From positions 1 to 52,542 of the forward strand of contig JAPOXA010000032.1 in the NCBI GenBank assembly GCA_026707325.1: a stretch of DNA of 52,542 nucleotides, in the 5' to 3' direction. The stretch is from Acidobacteriota bacterium. Its GTDB lineage: Bacteria; Acidobacteriota; Thermoanaerobaculia; Multivoradales; Multivoraceae. Of this stretch, positions 50,765-52,542 are shown piece by piece. Within the stretch, counting starts at the first letter, position 1, and each line of letters begins with the position of its first letter. The notes under the pieces are model-generated. The model saw only the letters and a list, made by a program, of their open reading frames with translations, had not been told where the DNA came from and did not search any database. Both the position numbers and the translations under genes were made by a program.

Positions 50765-52240
50765 CTACCTCGATGAGAGCGTCTCGCAGGCATCGCCGAT
50801 ACCGTCTGCGTCGGCGTCGCCCTGGTTGCGGTTGAAGACGGCGGGGCAATTGTCGTGACCGTCGAGGATCGTGTCGCGATCGCGGTCGATCCCCATCCGT
50901 CTGCCCGAGCCGGGGGGCGTGCAGGTGTAGGTGACGGGAGTAGTGTCCGTGGCGAGGGTCCGCAGCCGCGACGGCGTCCACCTCTCGCCTACGTCGTCGA
51001 GGAAGTTGCCGCTCGGAAGTCGAACCCATCCGCGCGGTTTTCCCGCCACGGTTCCCTTGGCGATCAGGTCGCGCTCCGTGACCGATCCGCCCAGGACGGC
51101 CGACTGGAAGGAGACCCGCGCGCGATACATCAGCAGGTCGACGCGCGGGTTGGCCTCCGGGCCGTTCGCGGCACCGAGTGTGACCTGCTGTCCGACGATC
51201 GGCGCCAGATCGGTGTCGAACTCCATCAGGTAGTCGACGAGGCCCTGGCGCACTTCGTCGTCCGGGATGCCGATGTCCATGCCATCGCTGAAACCGCAGC
51301 CGAACACGTCGCGCCAGCCGCGGGCACCCGGCAGGCCGAGATCGTCGCAGGTGGTCGTGCCGTCGTCGAAGACGGCGCCCTGAAGGAAGTTGAAGAGCTT
51401 GTCGGTCGCCCCGTCGTGGAGAAAGCCGAAGCCGCGGATCTGGTCGCCCTGGTGGGCGTCGGTCGTCGATGGCAGGAAGTACTCCCGGTTCGGAAGGCCG
51501 AACATTCCGACCTTCTGGTAGAGGTTCCGCAGGTGTGGCACCTTGAGAATCAGCACCTCGCCGCCGTGGGACGCATCGCCCGCCGTGCCGAAGAAACCCC
51601 TGGAGGGATCGTGTCGATGGTAGCCGGCGCAGTTCCGCCCGTCGACGGCCGCACCGTTCCGGTTGTTGGGCAGGTCGTAGGCGGCGTCGACGCCGTCGGC
51701 GCGGCGTGGTCCGTCGAAGAAGGCATCTCCGATCCGGGCGGACGGACTGTGGGCGCTGTTGAGCGGCTTGATCGGATTCGGAGGTAGCTGCACCGCCAGC
51801 ATGAAGTCGGCGAACTCGTCCACATCGCGCTCGAGCTGGATGACGTCGGCTGGTTTGGCCGCCGCGGCGGAGTCGGTGAGCACGACGTCCAGTCCGAGCA
51901 GGCTCTCGAAGGCGACGATGAAGTTCTTGAACGAGAACTTCTCGTCCAGGGTCTTCTGATCGTCGCTTCCGAAGTAGCCGGTGGCCCGGTCGCCGCGCCA
52001 GTGCATGTGGCCGTGCGTCGACATGCCCCGCATCGTCTGCGTGAACATGGGCCCCTTCATCGGCGAGAAGACGAGCTGGTCGCCGTTGCCGTTCACGTAC
52101 GGCACCGCCTCGCAGCCCGGGTATTCGAAGGCGATGAAGTCCGCCGCCGGGGCTGCGGCCGCCGCGATCACCAGCACCGGGAGGGCAAGCCAGGGGTGCG
52201 CCCGTCGTCGACTTCGGTCGTGGAGTGATTCGGACGGCAT
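50765..52240 (-). CDS. Secreted cytochrome-c-like protein with degenerate heme motif and thrombospondin type-3-like tail
   Basis: A 491-residue exported protein with signal peptide (about 10-33). The middle contains the context of a cytochrome c heme site, DGRNCAGYHRHDPSRGFFGT, but the second Cys is Tyr (Cys204, Tyr207, His208). Other parts, KVPHLRNLYQKVGMFG and a downstream QGDQIRGFGFLHDG, are typical of di-heme peroxidase-related cytochromes. The C-terminus has DRDRDTILDGHDNCPAVFN and DADADGIGDAC, calcium-binding thrombospondin type-3 units. It is the first gene of the TetR/Rieske/LLM operon. Whether it still binds heme is uncertain. Confidence 0.8.
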   Translation of the reverse strand: MPSESLHDRSRRRAHPWLALPVLVIAAAAAPAADFIAFEYPGCEAVPYVNGNGDQLVFSPMKGPMFTQTMRGMSTHGHMHWRGDRATGYFGSDDQKTLDEKFSFKNFIVAFESLLGLDVVLTDSAAAAKPADVIQLERDVDEFADFMLAVQLPPNPIKPLNSAHSPSARIGDAFFDGPRRADGVDAAYDLPNNRNGAAVDGRNCAGYHRHDPSRGFFGTAGDASHGGEVLILKVPHLRNLYQKVGMFGLPNREYFLPSTTDAHQGDQIRGFGFLHDGATDKLFNFLQGAVFDDGTTTCDDLGLPGARGWRDVFGCGFSDGMDIGIPDDEVRQGLVDYLMEFDTDLAPIVGQQVTLGAANGPEANPRVDLLMYRARVSFQSAVLGGSVTERDLIAKGTVAGKPRGWVRLPSGNFLDDVGERWTPSRLRTLATDTTPVTYTCTPPGSGRRMGIDRDRDTILDGHDNCPAVFNRNQGDADADGIGDACETLSSR

Positions 52241-52275
52241 GATGTGCGTTTCTCCGGCTCGATCCTTGAACTGGA

Positions 52276-52317
52276 GAAATGATACATAGATGTCTCAGAC
52301 GATGCAAGTATCGTTTC
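52276..52317. promoter_or_regulatory. 42-bp dyad over the operon promoter; candidate TetR operator
   Basis: Outer arms GAAATGATAC (52276-52285) and GTATCGTTTC (52308-52317) are inverted with one mismatch in ten; the inner halves (GATGTCT / AGACGAT) are also near-symmetric. On the minus strand the dyad covers a promoter: TTGCAT (52302-52307), 17 bases, TATCAT (52279-52284). TetR control is inferred from the regulator gene in the operon. Confidence 0.65.
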
Positions 52318-52339
52318 ACATGATTCTGATCTAGCTCAA

Positions 52340-52542
52340 TCAACCCTGATCCTCTGCCCCAGCGAGCATGGCGAGGTTCTCCTGGTGCCGGTGGCGACTC
52401 AGCCGGTAGTAGCGGAGGGCGAAGATGGCGGCGAGGTAGAGAAAGGCGAGCACCGGGCCGTAGAGCCATCCCAGGCGGTCGACCATCTCCTGGTCGATCG
52501 CGGAGACGTCCGCGTCGGTCGGGAAGTCGATCGCGGTGAGCA
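52340..52542 (-). CDS. MFS/GPH-type transporter C-terminus (partial, runs off right edge)
   Basis: About 67 C-terminal codons of a gene that continues beyond the right edge, read leftwards to a TGA at 52340. The translation has DQEMVDRLGWLYGPVLAFLYLAAIFALRYYRLSRHRHQENLAMLAG: one membrane helix followed by a basic tail of the kind that ends sodium/sugar (GPH) symporters of the major facilitator superfamily (sequence abridged to key parts RLGWLYGPV, YYRLSRHRHQENL). It lies upstream of the dyad promoter on the same strand as the cytochrome-like gene. The family call is tentative because so little is visible. Confidence 0.6.
   Translation of the reverse strand, partial: LTAIDFPTDADVSAIDQEMVDRLGWLYGPVLAFLYLAAIFALRYYRLSRHRHQENLAMLAGAEDQG

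Overview
This is a GC-rich, densely packed bacterial chromosome segment. I recognise about 50 protein genes and see no rRNA, tRNA, CRISPR array or transposase. Lipoproteins, a periplasmic adaptor with an FtsX-type ABC permease, many membrane-anchored c-type cytochromes and an alternative-complex-III-like cluster indicate an aerobic, Gram-negative-type cell envelope. The mix of Act proteins, luciferase-like monooxygenases, Rieske oxygenase and PCP_red-domain proteins resembles environmental Acidobacteriota, but that assignment is inference.

Layout. 1-8.5 kb: a divergently placed, edge-truncated cyanobacterial-type glutamate-cysteine ligase; SDR and luciferase-like oxidoreductases; an ECF sigma / putative anti-sigma / membrane protein operon; and a metG / Wzt-like ABC ATPase / 2-hydroxyacid dehydrogenase operon ending at a strong hairpin. 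8.8-14.6 kb (minus strand): MFS transporter, GNAT, Mrp-type ATPase, a zinc-ribbon PCP_red protein, a radical SAM/SPASM protein with a PCP_red tail, and a SUMF1-like protein. 14.7-28.4 kb (minus strand): one long run from a sigma70-like promoter at 28384-28412. It encodes ActA (pentaheme), ActB (Mo-fold/Fe-S), an ActE-like lipoprotein cytochrome, a cytochrome-bd-type CydA-like membrane protein, three more membrane-anchored cytochromes c, a tandem-USP/PCP_red protein, a propeller protein and an amidohydrolase-like protein. ActC, ActD and ActF are absent and CydA-like sits in their place; this hybrid electron-transfer cluster is the most notable system here. Sco1 is divergent from it.

29.2-34.7 kb: a paired diheme cytochrome and beta-helix lipoprotein, a cytochrome c'-like protein, an epoxide-hydrolase-like enzyme, a NIPSNAP lipoprotein and a type IV pilin-like protein. 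34.9-47.9 kb: eleven plus-strand genes, most with overlapping starts and stops. They join the ATP-grasp / alpha-E / transglutaminase trio to a partner-switching module (STAS, receiver-PP2C, HATPase), a solute-binding protein, a histidine kinase and an ABC exporter with adaptor. 47.9-52.3 kb (minus strand): an operon of a secreted cytochrome-like protein, TetR regulator, Rieske oxygenase and luciferase-like monooxygenase, preceded by a large dyad over its promoter that is a likely TetR operator. The right edge holds the 3' end of an MFS-type transporter.

Intergenic gaps are short. Several contain multi-hairpin elements; two copies (24288-24359 and 29121-29193) keep the same three-hairpin layout and linkers but have different, still fully paired stems.
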